Below are positions 43,454 to 55,904 of a DNA stretch of 64,000 bases, piece by piece. Under the pieces are notes generated by a model. It was not told the origin of the DNA and ran no database searches. It saw nothing but the letters and a program-made list of their open reading frames with translations. Source of the stretch: Telmatactis stephensoni (lineage: Eukaryota > Cnidaria > Anthozoa > Actiniaria > Isophelliidae); the NCBI GenBank assembly GCA_029948255.1, contig JALIZF010001404.1, positions 1-64,000 on the forward strand. Direction: 5' to 3'. Position numbers and translations under genes: made by a program. Numbering within the stretch: the stretch's first letter is position 1; each line of letters begins with the position of its first letter.

Positions 43454-45846
43454 ATGGAAGTTGGACAAGTTGTTATTGATATTAATAACAATAACGATGT
43501 GATCACGATTGAGTAAGTTGTTCTCTGCCGATTCAGCGTTCCACGCAGTTGATTTTTTAACAACAAAAATGAGTGTTGTGCTTAGCATCTTAATTAAAAA
43601 ATGGAAGCTTTGTTTCACATATTCTTTCAGTGCTCAATTTAGTATTTTAATTTATTTTAATATTTTAGCTTTTTGTGTTAATAGGGACCTTGCGTTGTTA
43701 CATAGAGGATGGTTTGAGCAAGCGGCCGCAGAGGAAGCTCAAGATATGGTATGAAGTTTTAAAATATATACAGCTGCTCTCTCCATTTAATAATTTCTGT
43801 CTTCCAAAGCCCCAAATCATCCTGCTCGCATTCAAATTTGAATTATAGCCCACACTGCTTGCAGATACAAAATAGTTTAGCGTATCTTATACCAAGCTCA
43901 GTTTATGAAACACAGGAATAACTTCGCATTTCCTTCTAATCGAAAAAAAATCAAAAGTAAGGAACTTGCACCCCAAGCTCGAACTTGAAAATAAATAGAG
44001 GATATTACATGGGCGCTTGGAGATACGGATTTTATCTTCGAGTGTTATGATATCTCCACGAGTGAGCGCACCGAACAAGTGAGAGATATTTCACGACAGA
44101 GAAGACTAAAATTCGTATCTCCAAGCGACCATGTAATGTTCTGTTTATTTTATAAATATCAATGAAATATCCAGGATCAGGGAAGAATTTTAAGGCCATT
44201 TGTGATTGGTTGATACAGGGTAGTCATGGCAACGGTGATATCTTCACATGTGAAGATATCACTTTTTCACGCGAGAGATAACCTGGTATTTCATTATAGT
44301 TTGTGTAATAAAAGAGCATATTACTTTAAGTCATCATTGAAAACCAAGGGGTAAAACTGCCGCTCGACCAGAAGCGAGTCCAAAAGTTTCCAAATCATTT
44401 CCGTAATTTCTGTCCTATTGAGGTTTTTCAGTCACGTGATACTGGCGGGCAAACGTAAGCCGAGGAAAGCGAAAACAGTGGAAAAATCACAAGGAATGAA
44501 TTGGTTATACAAACATGGACATTTATCAAGCTTTCCAGCGACTTTCTAAATTTCCAAACTCTTCGATAAGACGCCAAACTCATCACAAATTTGCCCGCCA
44601 GTATGGGGCGAACAATGGATATGACGTCACGTGAAAAACCTCAATATCAATCGACAAGGATTTTGGCTCGCACTATCCCGATTTCCGGTTTTTTGACCAA
44701 CAGTATGTAGCCTGTGAACAGGCTCTTGGGGAAGGGAAGGGAAGGGGAGGGGAAGGGGAGGGAAGAGGGGGAAGGGGATGCTTACAGGCTCTCACTTTTC
44801 CTCTCTTCCCTCCCCTCCCCTTCCCTTCCCTTCCCCTCCCCTTCCCCAGGGCCTGTTCACAGGCTAACAGTTTGAAGTATTGCGGAAGGCTGAAGTTTTT
44901 GTTTGAAAATACTACTAGTAACACGAGACTTCGAGCCACTACTCAGCTAAAAATCTCGAAGCCCGACAAAATGTGTTTGGGTTCATGGTTTGGGTTTTAG
45001 GATCGACTCATTTAGTACGACGTTTGACCTGGCCTGTCGAACTAAATTGCTTGGGTCGACCTGAATTCCACAATTAAGTACGGCTCAATTAAGTACGACG
45101 TTTGACCTTAGCCTTAATATGCCAATAGTTTAATACGCTCAAATAGCGAACACCCAACATGCCTTTGACTTTCTGGCTACTAGAGCCTTCCAAGGCTCAC
45201 TTTATAAACACCCACTTGTTCGATTTAAAATCTTGCTCAGTAACAGTCAAACACTTTCGTGTTGTAATATGCTTAAGAAATATTTGTAGTTCGTGAATCG
45301 TCTGAAAGACAAAAATTAATTTTTGTGATTTTTTTAGAAACTCGTGAATCATGGCGTGTGAAACATCCTCTTCCCGATCGTATTGTTTCCGTGCGTGTTG
45401 TTTCAGTAAAACGAACATAAATTGCAAAATTACACTGTTTTTTTATTCAGTTCACAAGGAATGTTCTACTTAGAAATAACAGTAAGAACAAAAAAATGAT
45501 AGTTTTTGCTTTTCGTTTTCTCTTTCTATTTAAGACTAATGAACGATCGTTTTTCATTTTTCCGTTTTCTTTTCTATAATGCGACATAAACGGACAAATG
45601 AAAAACGTTTTTCTGACCGTGTTTGTAGTTTTAAACACTACTAAAATTTTAAACACCCACGGACCGCTGTAGGGGAGACTACTCAAACAGCTGCTGTGAA
45701 CTTTTGAAATGTCATTTCTTTATTTTTCTTTTTCTTTATTATAGGAACTAGAAGTGCCAGGCAGAGCTTGGATTGTGATTGTCCTTGGAGTTTTTATTTT
45801 TATTTTACTGATTGTGATTATTGTTCTTCTTGTGTTGTGGATCTGA
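43454..45846 (+). CDS. Tail-anchored micropeptide, three exons (74 aa)
   Basis: Exons 43454-43512, 43685-43748 and 45745-45846 join in frame. The product starts MEVGQVVIDINNNNDVITIE and continues with an acidic helix (WFEQAAAEEAQDM). It ends in one hydrophobic segment (about 51-74) that finishes LVLWI at the stop. The layout is a C-terminal membrane anchor with no signal peptide. The intron phases (2, then 0) and the 64-base middle exon match the gene at 7324-9345, although residues differ. No family is recognised. Exon 1 alone is duplicated in arm A. Confidence 0.7.
44004..44138. mobile_element. MITE ATTACATGGGCGCTTGGAGA
   Basis: ATTACATGGGCGCTTGGAGATACG pairs with CGTATCTCCAAGCGACCATGTAAT around a GATATCTC-containing centre. 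It lies in the last intron of the second tail-anchored gene. A related GATATCTTCACATGTGAAGATATC palindrome is at about 44238. Confidence 0.75.
44418..44644. mobile_element. MITE TTGAGGTTTTTCAGTCACGT
   Basis: TTGAGGTTTTTCAGTCACGTGAT and ATGACGTCACGTGAAAAACCTCAA bound about 227 bases. The CACGTG cores near the ends are notable E-box-like sites. Confidence 0.75.
44708..44866. mobile_element. MITE TAGCCTGTGAACAGGC with GGGAAGG arms
   Basis: TAGCCTGTGAACAGGCTC and its near-complement flank long purine (GGGAAGGGGA) and pyrimidine arms. The purine/pyrimidine asymmetry could form triplex DNA. Confidence 0.8.
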
Positions 45847-48149
45847 TTATTTTTTATAAATTTATTTGTGAGTAAAATATAATTGTAAATAACAGTGTAA
45901 ATATTAATTTGTAAATATTGTAAATAGTTTTGGATTGTTTTTATTTATCAAATATGTCATTATTATCTGCGAATAGTGTAAATATTTTTTAAATTAAACG
46001 TTACAGTTCTTCACACCAAGCGTCGGGAAATTTGTTAGTAAAACTAAAATATGGCTGCACTGATTGTTGCAGGTACAACGGGCCGGTGCGGGGCGTGCTC
46101 CTGTTGATTTTTTCGTAACGGCTATTCCAAACATGAATAAAATATTATTGTAAATAACAGTGACATTCGAGTGAAATTCCAGGTGAATCTGTTGTAAATA
46201 AAATTTTGTTTAATAATTGAATTCTAGCCCAAATAGAATTAGTCTCCTTTTTAGTGCCATGGGATCAAAAGCATTTGAAAGTGTCAGAAATTTTGTTGAA
46301 TTGTTGAATCGTTTTTGAAATATGTTTGCGTTGTGTTCTATCTCTATCGAACTAGTTAATTTATGGTCTTTATCAATTCGATTTTAAATGTTCTAGCTGA
46401 TATTTTTTCTTGGATCTTGGATTAACCGTGTTGGGTTAGCCCGAAATTTAGTTATGCCGTAAAAATAGGAAAAAAAATAACCGTTAGTCGTTAAAAAAAT
46501 ATTGACTACTCAACAAAGAATTGAAATTGCGTTTGTGCGGTAAACGAGAAAGTTAACGAAAACATCATCACAAAACGTCGAAATCTGGAAAAATTCGAAT
46601 GAAATCATTTTTAATTTTTACTTATGAATCCTAAAAACATTTGATTCGGTAAGTTTTACAAATAAAAATTTGAATTTATTCGAGAGGTGTTCACGGTATT
46701 TGGTATTAAAACTTTTTTCCTGTCTATTATCAAGGAGTTCTTGATGTCGTTAAGTGTCTTTGCTAATTGTAGAGTATATTGTGCCTATAAATCGACCGTG
46801 GGCGAGATACGAGAGTGTTATTTTGGTGTCATGCCAGACTGTAAACGGACTAGCGTGACGGGTACAATGTACAAAAATCTCGATCTCCAAATCTAAATAA
46901 CTCGGGTTTGTTTTACTAGTGTGACGTAAAAGTCACACAGTGTGCTATTTCAATTAAACACTATCTTCTAATGACTTTGGCGAGTGACTGGCACGTACGA
47001 GTGGCGAGAAAAAAAATCTGCCCGTACATTTGATTACTCTGTCCGTGCCGGTCACGCGAACCCAGAAGTGAGATTGTGGATCAATTTATAGTCGCGAAAA
47101 TACAGGGATATGCTAGGATATCAAGCCGACAAGGTCTACTTAATATATCTGATATGATTTGTTATGAACAATCGTAGTTCGGCAGTGTACCAGGAACTAA
47201 GCTAATAAGAACAGCATATCCTGATACGCTGCTCAATGAGTAAGTCTGTTATTGTTAGTGGTCTGGAGATAAATTATGCTTTAAGTTGTAGTAGAATTAT
47301 ATTTCTCTGGTAAAGTTATTCTCTTAAAGTACTTTGTAGTTTCTATATGTTCGACTTTCTTTTATGGCGAACGAGGTCGTTCCAGCTGAGGTGTTTTACG
47401 CCCACCATCGAAGAACCTGAGGCGATCGTTCATAGACAATATTCGCATAATGTTCACGTTTTATAAACTGTCTAAGCTGAGGTGTTCACAGTGTATTTCA
47501 GTGTTTCCTTGTGCTGTTACAGCTTGTTTTGTTGTGTTTTCAGAAGTTGACTGGATCACTTTACACTGGATTCATGCAGTCAAACACTATTATTTGACAA
47601 TATTTACTTGACGCGAAGCGACGAATAGCACTTTTTGTTCACAAGCTTTTGGAGAATTTTTATAACAAACTATTTTGCACATGACCTCTTTAGCCATGGG
47701 GGCTTTTGTTTTGTACTTGTTAGAAGGTATCGTATCAATGCAATTCCGGACTATCGATCTACTTTCAGTCCGGATCACACGAGTAGCGAGACTTTCTTGT
47801 CTGTACGTCACAAACACAAACGCATGATTCCCAAATGCTTGATTCCGCGAAAAACTTTTTGTCTGTTTGAAGTAAAGATGACAGTTTTTTCTTGCAAGAA
47901 GTTTGAGTTTATCGCTTATTCAGTCGAAAATCTGTTTGGCCGGCTATTTTCAGCTTCACACAAGTATCGAGTTTTTTTGTGGAACGAATTGTAACTTTTA
48001 TTTGCTTAATATAAACAAGCGCTTATAAATGGCAATGGAATGGCTTCCTTGTATTTTATGGGTGAGTTGATTTACTAAAGTGAAGTGGTGGAAGGACTTG
48101 GACTTTTGAATCTACTGATTACTTTTAAACTAAGGAAACTTATTTGTTT

Positions 48150-48550
48150 ATTATATAATCGGCTGTCAACGAATCACCATGATGTTATCAGAGCGAGTCC
48201 GAGAGTTCGCAAACGAGTGATTTTGACGAGCATAAAAGCGCAAAAACTCTACTTATTTATAAAAAATTAGAAATAATTATCTCTTCCCTTTTAATGAAAC
48301 TCATGTGAAGTGTTGTTTCAGTGTGACCCGTAAGTTTTTGTTATCTTGTTTGTTATATAATCGGCTGTCAACGAATCATCATGATGTTATCAGAGCGAGT
48401 CTGACAATGTCTCTTGAGTTCGAAAACGAGTGATTTTGACGAGCATAAAAACGCAAAAACTCTACTTATTTATAAAAATTAGAAATAATTAACTCTTCAT
48501 TTTTTATGAAACTCATGTGAAGTGTTGTTTCAGCGTGACTCGTAAGTTTT
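48150..48550 (+). repeat. Tandem duplication of a ~200-base unit
   Basis: Two copies of ATCGGCTGTCAACGAATCA through GTGTTGTTTCAG differ by a few substitutions and one 14-base insertion. It lies between arm B and the kinase gene. Confidence 0.8.
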
Positions 48551-48559
48551 ATTTTCATT

Positions 48560-49493
48560 GGCTCGTCGAAGAACAGTAAAAGTGTTGTATAGGATAGTGA
48601 CAGCTCGTCGGCTATACTAATAAGGAGCAAAAAATTTAGGTCTGACAAGATCTCCCTAAAGCGGACTAGCTCAGTCTTCGGGCTGGCCTGCCTCCGTGTA
48701 AACAAATCGATTCTAGTTCGACTTCATTGAAAATATACTCTAACAGAACTCGCATTCGTTATTCGAAAAGCTTAAAAAACCGTTCGAATTTTCTCCGAAA
48801 TATAGACAAAGTGGCTACCTTCGTAAACCCCAAAAATGTACTCAATTTAGCTCTCGCAGTGACTTAATTGAATCATATTTTCTGCTTGAACACACATTGA
48901 ACTGTTAACGTAATTTGCTGGAGCCATCGTGAATATGCAAATTTACGGGTTTTCACGGGTCAGTGATCGGTTGTCAAGCAAAGCCGAAGCGTAACTATGG
49001 GCGATTTTTAGCCGTTCTCATGCGAAATCATGTAAAATAAATCACAAACTTCAATATTTAAACTAAAATAAGTCATCAGGAGATATTTTTGAGCAATTTT
49101 AACGACTTTTGAAAAACGACCCAAAAACCGACTTAGGCCGTTGTCGCATCCGGCCCTTCAATTAACAGGGTTTTTCTTTTCAAATGAAGTTAACTGAACT
49201 GTACCAGGCAGAGACAATCATGAATGAACACTTATTTCAAAATATAGTAAAAATTCTTGACAGCAAGTTGCCGGTGGTGGAGCCATTCACTAGTGGCAAA
49301 AATATTTGGTGGTTGCCAATAGAAAAGGAAAACCCTGAATTTATGAATTAAATAAATAAAAAGTGTCAGAATTCGACTGTTCTATTTTTATAAGTTAAAC
49401 CCAGTTTGATACATGACACACGACGGCTAGGGGCCAATCAGTGAATTAAAATTAAAATGGTAACTTTTGCAGTTTTTTTACTCCATTGCCTAC
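48560..49493. other. Spacer next to the interrupted kinase gene
   Basis: The 26 kb GGTTGTCAAGCAAA repeat recurs at 48955-49010. No further kinase exon could be found in this stretch or elsewhere to the left on the minus strand. Confidence 0.4.
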
Positions 49494-51535
49494 CTGATCC
49501 GCTAACATCAGAACAGTTTTCATCGAAAAATCGCGAGAGCAAAAGTTAAACAAGTCTTCTAGGCTAGGTCCTAACAATTCCATCACTAGTACATTATAAT
49601 CTTTTTCTTGTCCAAACCACCTGTGATAAAAATTGAAAACGTATGATTTAATTAATATGGGGATGTTGTAGTTTGATCATCATACTCATGGGACCAGCTA
49701 GTTTCCACGTCATCACTACCTGATTGCTGAAAAACATATTCGGCAACATTTTCATTATGAAAAACATATTATAGTGTTATTTATAAGAAAGACAAATGCA
49801 AATGTTGTACAACATTTCGACATCTTCCAATGTCATTATCAAGTAATGGTCTTTATTGAGCAAGGATGAACATATAGGAGGGCACATATACATACATGTA
49901 TATGTACACAAACAAATCTTGACGAGTTTCCCTCGGCAAGAAAAAAGCTGGCAAACCAGCAATTTAACAAGGTAACGTAAAGTGGAAAGAATCCATGGCA
50001 ATATTTCATTGTTTATACAAAATCCTTGTCAAGGAAAACTTGCTCATAGTAGATGTAGCTTCAGACTAAGAAACAAGGATGGCAGAGTTGGTAAGTGCGC
50101 AGCCTTCAGTGCAAGAGGTTTTTTTAACTTCTTTCCTTTCTGTGTAGCTTTATGCAGCTTTAAATTCCCTTAAAATGGAGCACTGATGGAGAGAAGGGAG
50201 TAAAATGAGTGCACTGTTGCCCTCAAGGTTATCAGTTGCTCAAATTACTGTCACGAGTTATCAACATAAAATATAGTTGCTTTACTTCACTTCACTTTGC
50301 TATACTTTACAATCATGACATAGTCAAGGTGGTTTGTCAAGTACGTTAGCTAGTAATTACCTAATTTTTGGTATGCCTATTCCACCATGAAGCATTCTAT
50401 ATAACTTGGACTCGTAGAGAAGCTGTGGATGTCTTGCTTTTTGGGATTCTAGTTTAACCGCTGACTCCTGTGCAATAATAATACCAAGAATTTGAGTCAA
50501 ACATTGGGCATAATAATCAAACTTTGCTTACAGTATGTTTAAAGTGGGACCTAATGACCAAAATTGTTCAAAGTGTAATTTAGCTGAAGCTTCACTGAAA
50601 TAAAGTAATCTAAAGAGCCATACAATTATTACTGGTTAATTTTTAAATCTTTAAAGAAGATAGTAACTGTTTTCATGACTAACAGCCCACAGGTTCACTC
50701 CATACATTTCTTTGTGTTTAGTTTCTTCAACTATTTTATTTATTTGACACTAAAAGTTTACACAAAGGAGTATTTTGCATTGTGCTTAGGATTGTTTGTC
50801 TGGCCAGTTTTCTTCAATGTAGAACATTATGTTTAGATATTTTGATAAAAAATGCAGGAAATGTATGGAGCCGAATGTTTGGGCTGAGAAGATGGTGTCA
50901 CTTAGACACCCATAAAGATTCATAAAATATAGTTGTTCCTCCTGGAATATTGAGAAAAGATTTAAACTGGTGATTTATCAGACCCTTGAAAATTAATTTA
51001 ATGATGAGTTTAAGCAAAATGATTTACATCATAGTCCCACTTTAGCTCTTTTCTGACCAAATTGACATAAATAAATACCATCTGCAGTTAAGTGTCAGTA
51101 AGCAGTTTGTTTGTTTTTGTTTTTTTGAAATTAAACCCAAAAGTGAAGCAAAGAGAGACAAATGAAAAACAAAATGAAAATGGAAATTACAAGAAAATGG
51201 GAAATAAGAAAAGAAAATGACACAAATGAGAAATCAAGTCCTTAAATTCACAATGAATTTACATCAAAACACAATTATTAACACACTGCAATTTACAACA
51301 AAAATCATCATTAGTTTTTTTTCCGGGAATTAAGGTCCTTTAGATAATAAAAAGTTTGAAAAGGAATTAATTTTGAAAATAATTGATATAAACAATTCAT
51401 AACTTAACTCACCTCTCCATTGGTAATATTCATAGCTAAGTAAATATCCCCAAATGAGCCACTTCCAATTTTTCGAATCAGCTTGTATTTCCCTCCAACG
51501 ATAAATTCTGACTTGGCGCTGCTCGGATTAGACAT
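49494..51535 (-). CDS. CSNK1A1: Casein kinase 1 alpha, 5' three exons only
   Basis: Exons 51413-51535, 50361-50467 and 49494-49620 join in frame to give 119 residues. [20 protein letters not shown] has the CK1 glycine-rich loop. [18 protein letters not shown] contains the catalytic Lys and the CK1 alpha signature, and [18 protein letters not shown] is the hinge and following helix. The end LMLADQ falls at a normal donor site. The catalytic loop, the DFG motif and the rest of the about 340-residue kinase are not found in the window. CK1 alpha primes beta-catenin and Hedgehog pathway substrates in cytoplasm and nucleus. A 5' leader exon with a GTAAGA donor near 52209 (minus) is likely. Confidence 0.88.
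50060..50110 (+). repeat. tRNA-like SINE head fragment
   Basis: GGATGGCAGAGTTGGTAAGTG resembles the first half of a tRNA with a pol III A box. No convincing B box follows. It lies in intron 2 of the kinase. Confidence 0.3.
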
Positions 51536-52209
51536 CTTGATCTTAAAAAATAAAAGTTTAATTATAGAAATATTTTAAAGTGAATTTGCCTTCGCGGGGA
51601 CGTTGACAGTAATTAAATAAGAGATAAATCTCTACTTAAAAAGCTTGTGAAGAATTTTTGAGGGAAGACAGATATAGATTGTCGAAAATATCAGAATTAA
51701 TTTTATTTGTGTTTATTTTAAGCTTACTTGCCTGTTGTTTGTTTTCGGAAAAATCCTAATTTTCGATAATTTTGAGATAAACAAAAATCGAAAATAAACA
51801 TGAGATTTATTGTTGAAGTAAATAAAAAAAGATGATGCTTGTTTTTTCTAAAAACTGAACTTCGCGATTTTCGCACTTTTGAAGAGCGCGAGTCTGTGCG
51901 TCCATGTTTTGACAAGAGTGTGACAAGAACTCAATCTTTGCATAATTAATATCTTACTCTAAACATGAAAACACGGCCTCAGAGACGATACCTTTTAGCT
52001 ATCAAAAACTATTTTAGCACACACTTGTTGACGGGAAATTCCCACAGACACTGCAGATCAACTTATTCCATTGATTCGTTTGTCTAAATGTCGTCCTGCG
52101 CGAACAAAGAACTTCGCTACAAGTCGAAGAAACGCAATCGAACGCCCAAACTAACCCAAAAAAAATCACCCAAAATCATCTTTTCTACCCTCAAAACCTA
52201 TCTCTTACC

Positions 52210-52757
52210 GTAGAATGATATCCCTTTCATGTATTGGATGGAAAAAGAGGCGCCTTCAAGCGGTTTTTGAAACCAAAATAGCGAGCTTAATTCATCATTT
52301 TATCGACTTATTTTCTTCGACTCCATATTTATCTTCCGATGAAATATTATGGGATGGAGGCTGGTCGTCCCTAGCAACGGATAAGGAAGTAATCGATATT
52401 TGATTAATTGAGGCTTCCAGATTCACTGAATCCTATAAAATTCGTAAATTCATAATTTTCTCCAGTCAAAACTTTTTCAAAAATTTGTCTTATTCAATGG
52501 TGAGACTAAACGGACTCTATTTCCAAAGATTTTGAGTTTTTCGGGTCAAAAAAATTTTTTTTGTAGCTTGAAAATGTAGTCATTGATCTTATGTAATAAA
52601 TAAGAATAACTTATCTTGGGATTCTTTTTTTTTTTTTTTTTTTTTTGATTTCTTTAGAGATAACAAAATATCGGCTAAGAAAACATAGATTGAAAAAAAT
52701 CGTTTTCATTTCTTTTCGGGCAATAGCCCGTCGGGCTTCCTGTGTAAGGATTCCAAA
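52210..52757. promoter_or_regulatory. Shared spacer between divergent CK1 alpha and NMNAT
   Basis: The two genes are transcribed away from this interval, which holds a poly-T run near 52627 and no other gene. A common promoter region is likely from position alone. Confidence 0.45.
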
Positions 52758-55377
52758 ATGGCGGCCGGGATGGGAAAAGTTTGTTCCAAAGTAGTTCTTC
52801 TAAGCTGTGGATCTTTTAACCCAATTACACACATGCACCTTAGATTGTTTGGTAAGTAAACTGTTAAGCTAATGAAACCTTTCATTTATAAACTGCTGTC
52901 ATTTAGTAATCGTAAATACGGTTATTTAGCGTTGCTTGGCAGTAAAGAACCCGGAAGAATTTTCTCCTGCAGATGATTTAATGGCTTAAAAATATGCTGT
53001 TCTTATCCGGTTTGTTCTAGTAAGTTTGAGACCTCGGTATACTATAATTCGTGGATCCCTGCCCAAGTAGTGATTAAAGTTTATATCTTTATATGTTTTT
53101 ATATTTATTTTTCCTCTTGCTTTGTATTAGAAATTGCTCGTGATTCCCTTCATCGTAGTGGATGTTTTAATGTTCTTGAAGGAGTTATTTCTCCAGTCAA
53201 TGATGCTTACAAGAAAAAGGTAATTTACTCTGTACAACAATGGCCTTACAACACCCCTTGTTGGGTGTCTTGGATGGCCTGGGGCCAATTAAGCTAGGGG
53301 ACTTGTATGTCTAGAAAATGGTTGGGGTGCCAGAGCAACTGAAAATACAAAAGTATTAATATCATAATCAATAAAATCAACACAACAACAACATTGAAAT
53401 TATTTACCTCCCCCAGCTCAGATTTTCAATCAACACACTTTTAGATTTTATTTTCATGATCCAGTTACATACATTTGCTTGAAAATTGCAGGGACTTCTT
53501 CCTTCAAAGCATCGATTAGCTATGTGTAAGCTAGCAGCTCAATCATCTGACTGGATCAGGTAATAATGAAAAATTTATCTGAGGGGAAGATCCAAGAAAA
53601 GAATGAAATTATAGGGTTTGTGTGGAAGAAAATAATAACATTATTGGAAGTTCCAGGGGGGTTGGGGGTCCTTTTGCAAATTACCTCCTTGGTGGGGAAC
53701 CACACAATACATCATTGATTTAGCAATTTAAAGTTTAACACTTTCCTTGGCATCCCATTTTCAATTGTCTAGCATTGCTTGCCTTTGGGAACCTTGCATC
53801 AAAATACATCCTGACTCTTTTGCACAAATAAATCCATCTGGATTTATAAACTCTGAGCCTGGTTTTATATACTGCTCCAATGTGATGCGGGAAGTATTTT
53901 GTTTTCAAAGTGTTGATGACTGGGAAGTAACCCAGGATGACTGGACAAGAACTGCTGATGTTTTAGACTACATGACAGACAAGTTTAAGAAGAAGTATTC
54001 AGGTAATGAGAAAAGTATGACTGTCAAAGGTGGTTTTCATTCAAAGATTATACATGATGTTTAATGTCTTTGTTCATGGTCACTGCAACCTGTTGGCTAA
54101 TTATACCTCATAAAGTTCAAAGAACATTCTTTCCTTTCTCTCAAGATGATGTCAAAGTTAAATTATTATGTGGAGGAGATCTCTTGGAATCCTTTGCTGT
54201 TCCAGATTTGTGGTCAGATGAACATGTGAGTTACACATCCAAATACAAGTTGTCTATTTTGCATGTACCATTAATCAATATTAGCTTTACCATTGAAACA
54301 TGCATGTGTGAAATGAGCTTCAAATAGAGACTTACTTGCCATCTATCATGTAGTTAACATGCTTAGAGCATTAATTATTTTCTGTGACAGTCATGTCACT
54401 GCATGGTTATGGCGCATTACAGGGGCGTATCCAGGGGGGGGGGTCCCAGGGTGCCCGAGATCCCCCTTTGAAAACAAAAAGATGATAGAAATAAAAGAAT
54501 CTGACTGGAGGAAGATTGAGAAATTGGAAGTGTGACCCCCCCTTTGGTGGAAAATGGAAAGTGTGACCTCCCTTTGAAGTATTCTGGATACGCCCCTGCA
54601 TTATCCTCCATTTCACACTCAAACAAAAACTGCTCTTTTGTCTATCTGAAGTTCGCCTCCACTACAGGCAACTTTTGGGATCCCTGTGGCAGTACCCTTT
54701 CCCTCTTGCCACAGGAAGCCCAAAGTGCCTGCAGAGGAAGCTAATTTAAGTGACTGTTTTATATACAGATGAACAAGATAGTACATGAACATGGAATTGT
54801 TGTAATCAAAAGACAAGGTTCAAACCCTGAACAGTTTATTTATGACTCAGACATGCTGACTGCAAATAAAGTAAGTCTCTCACTTCTACTTTTTCCCATT
54901 TACTGTATTCTAACTTTAAGGACTGGTTGTCATAAAGTAGAGAGGGTGAGGTGGGAGGTAAAAACACAATTTACAATTGTGAGAGTTCATGTTTTTGACC
55001 TCATTTTATAATATTAACCAGTAGAACAAGAGCTCCCCCACCCCACCCCTTACTTTATGACCAGTCCCTTACTACATTCCCTTACTACATTCTTAAAGCT
55101 TTTTAAACTTATAAGCTTAAATATTCTTGTCTTATTTTACTTGCAGAACAATATTCACATTGTTACAGAATGGATATTCAATGATATCAGTGCAACAAAA
55201 ATAAGGTGAGTTTTAAATGGATGAAAGGGATGAATGGGAAATGCTTTGATTTAATGTTAAGTTTTATTTATTTGCAGGACTGCATTACGGCGCAATGAGA
55301 GTGTGAAGTATTTGCTTCCAGATTCAGTCATTGATTATATAAAAACTAATCAACTTTATGGTGCACAAAAGAAATGA
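52758..55377 (+). CDS. NMNAT: Nicotinamide/nicotinate mononucleotide adenylyltransferase
   Basis: Eight exons (52758-52851, 53131-53219, 53492-53559, 53911-54002, 54146-54225, 54769-54870, 55147-55205, 55278-55377) join in frame to give 227 residues. LLSCGSFNPITHMHLRLF (14-31) is the ATP-binding nucleotidyltransferase loop. GVISPVNDAYKKKGLLPSKHR, DWIR...DDWEVTQDDW, LLCGGDLLESFAVPDLW and DISATKIR (189-195) are the NMN site and C-terminal signature. The enzyme makes NAD from NMN and ATP. The product is shorter than human NMNAT1 (279) because the central loop between the fourth and fifth exons is very short. No targeting signal is evident, so the compartment is unknown. NMNAT1/3-type assignment is favoured. 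Confidence 0.93.
54420..54598. mobile_element. hAT-like MITE CAGGGGCGTATCCAG, TSD CATTA
   Basis: This is an inverted close copy of 19197-19370, with CATTA repeated on both sides. It lies in intron 5 of NMNAT. Confidence 0.85.
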
Positions 55378-55904
55378 CATACATGAAAGTCAACAAGACA
55401 TGTAATATTTCATCAAAGCTAACACACAGCCAATCTGATAATGGATGAGGACCAGGCAAGAAGTCAAATCTTAAGTTACAGTGCACTAATTTTATTTTAT
55501 TTTTATTTAATTGTTTTGCCACAAAGGTAGGTGGGATATTGCATGCAGGGCAGCAGCCCCAATTGCTTTACAATACACACAGTACACACATTGTGAATGT
55601 GCAAATATTATTTAAAAAAATCCTTTTTTCATTTAAATACAGGATATTAACCAACTGACCATATCATAGCTACTTTACTAAAATTGGCTTTAATTGTGTA
55701 TATAGCTTATCTTAGTAGCTGTGCTTGTCAACAAATACTCAATATCAACTTAATATCAAATTTGTAACATTAAACAGAGCGCAAACAAAGTTTGTCTTGT
55801 CATCGTTACTAGTTGTGGTAGCCAATGTGTGCATGTACAGAAATGTAGACTGACGTGTTGCCTCATTGACAACAGGCAGCCCAGGCTCTGAGCTCCTGTA
55901 TATT

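Larger units (their letters stand above)
43147..47975 (+). repeat. Long inverted repeat, arm B, with 2.6 kb more than arm A
   Basis: Positions 43147-43513 and 46100-47975 together match arm A in reverse. The additional part holds the rest of the second tail-anchored gene. The two arms enclose about 29 kb. Confidence 0.85.

Noticed and set aside
44673..44939. Gly/Lys/Arg-rich frame on the minus strand
   Set aside because: It is produced by the GGGAAGG arms of a MITE.
11990..47975. A Maverick/Polinton-like giant element between the long repeats
   Set aside because: No polymerase, integrase, ATPase or capsid-like frame is visible between the arms, and a conserved host phosphatase gene lies inside. 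The arms are more simply a segmental inverted duplication.
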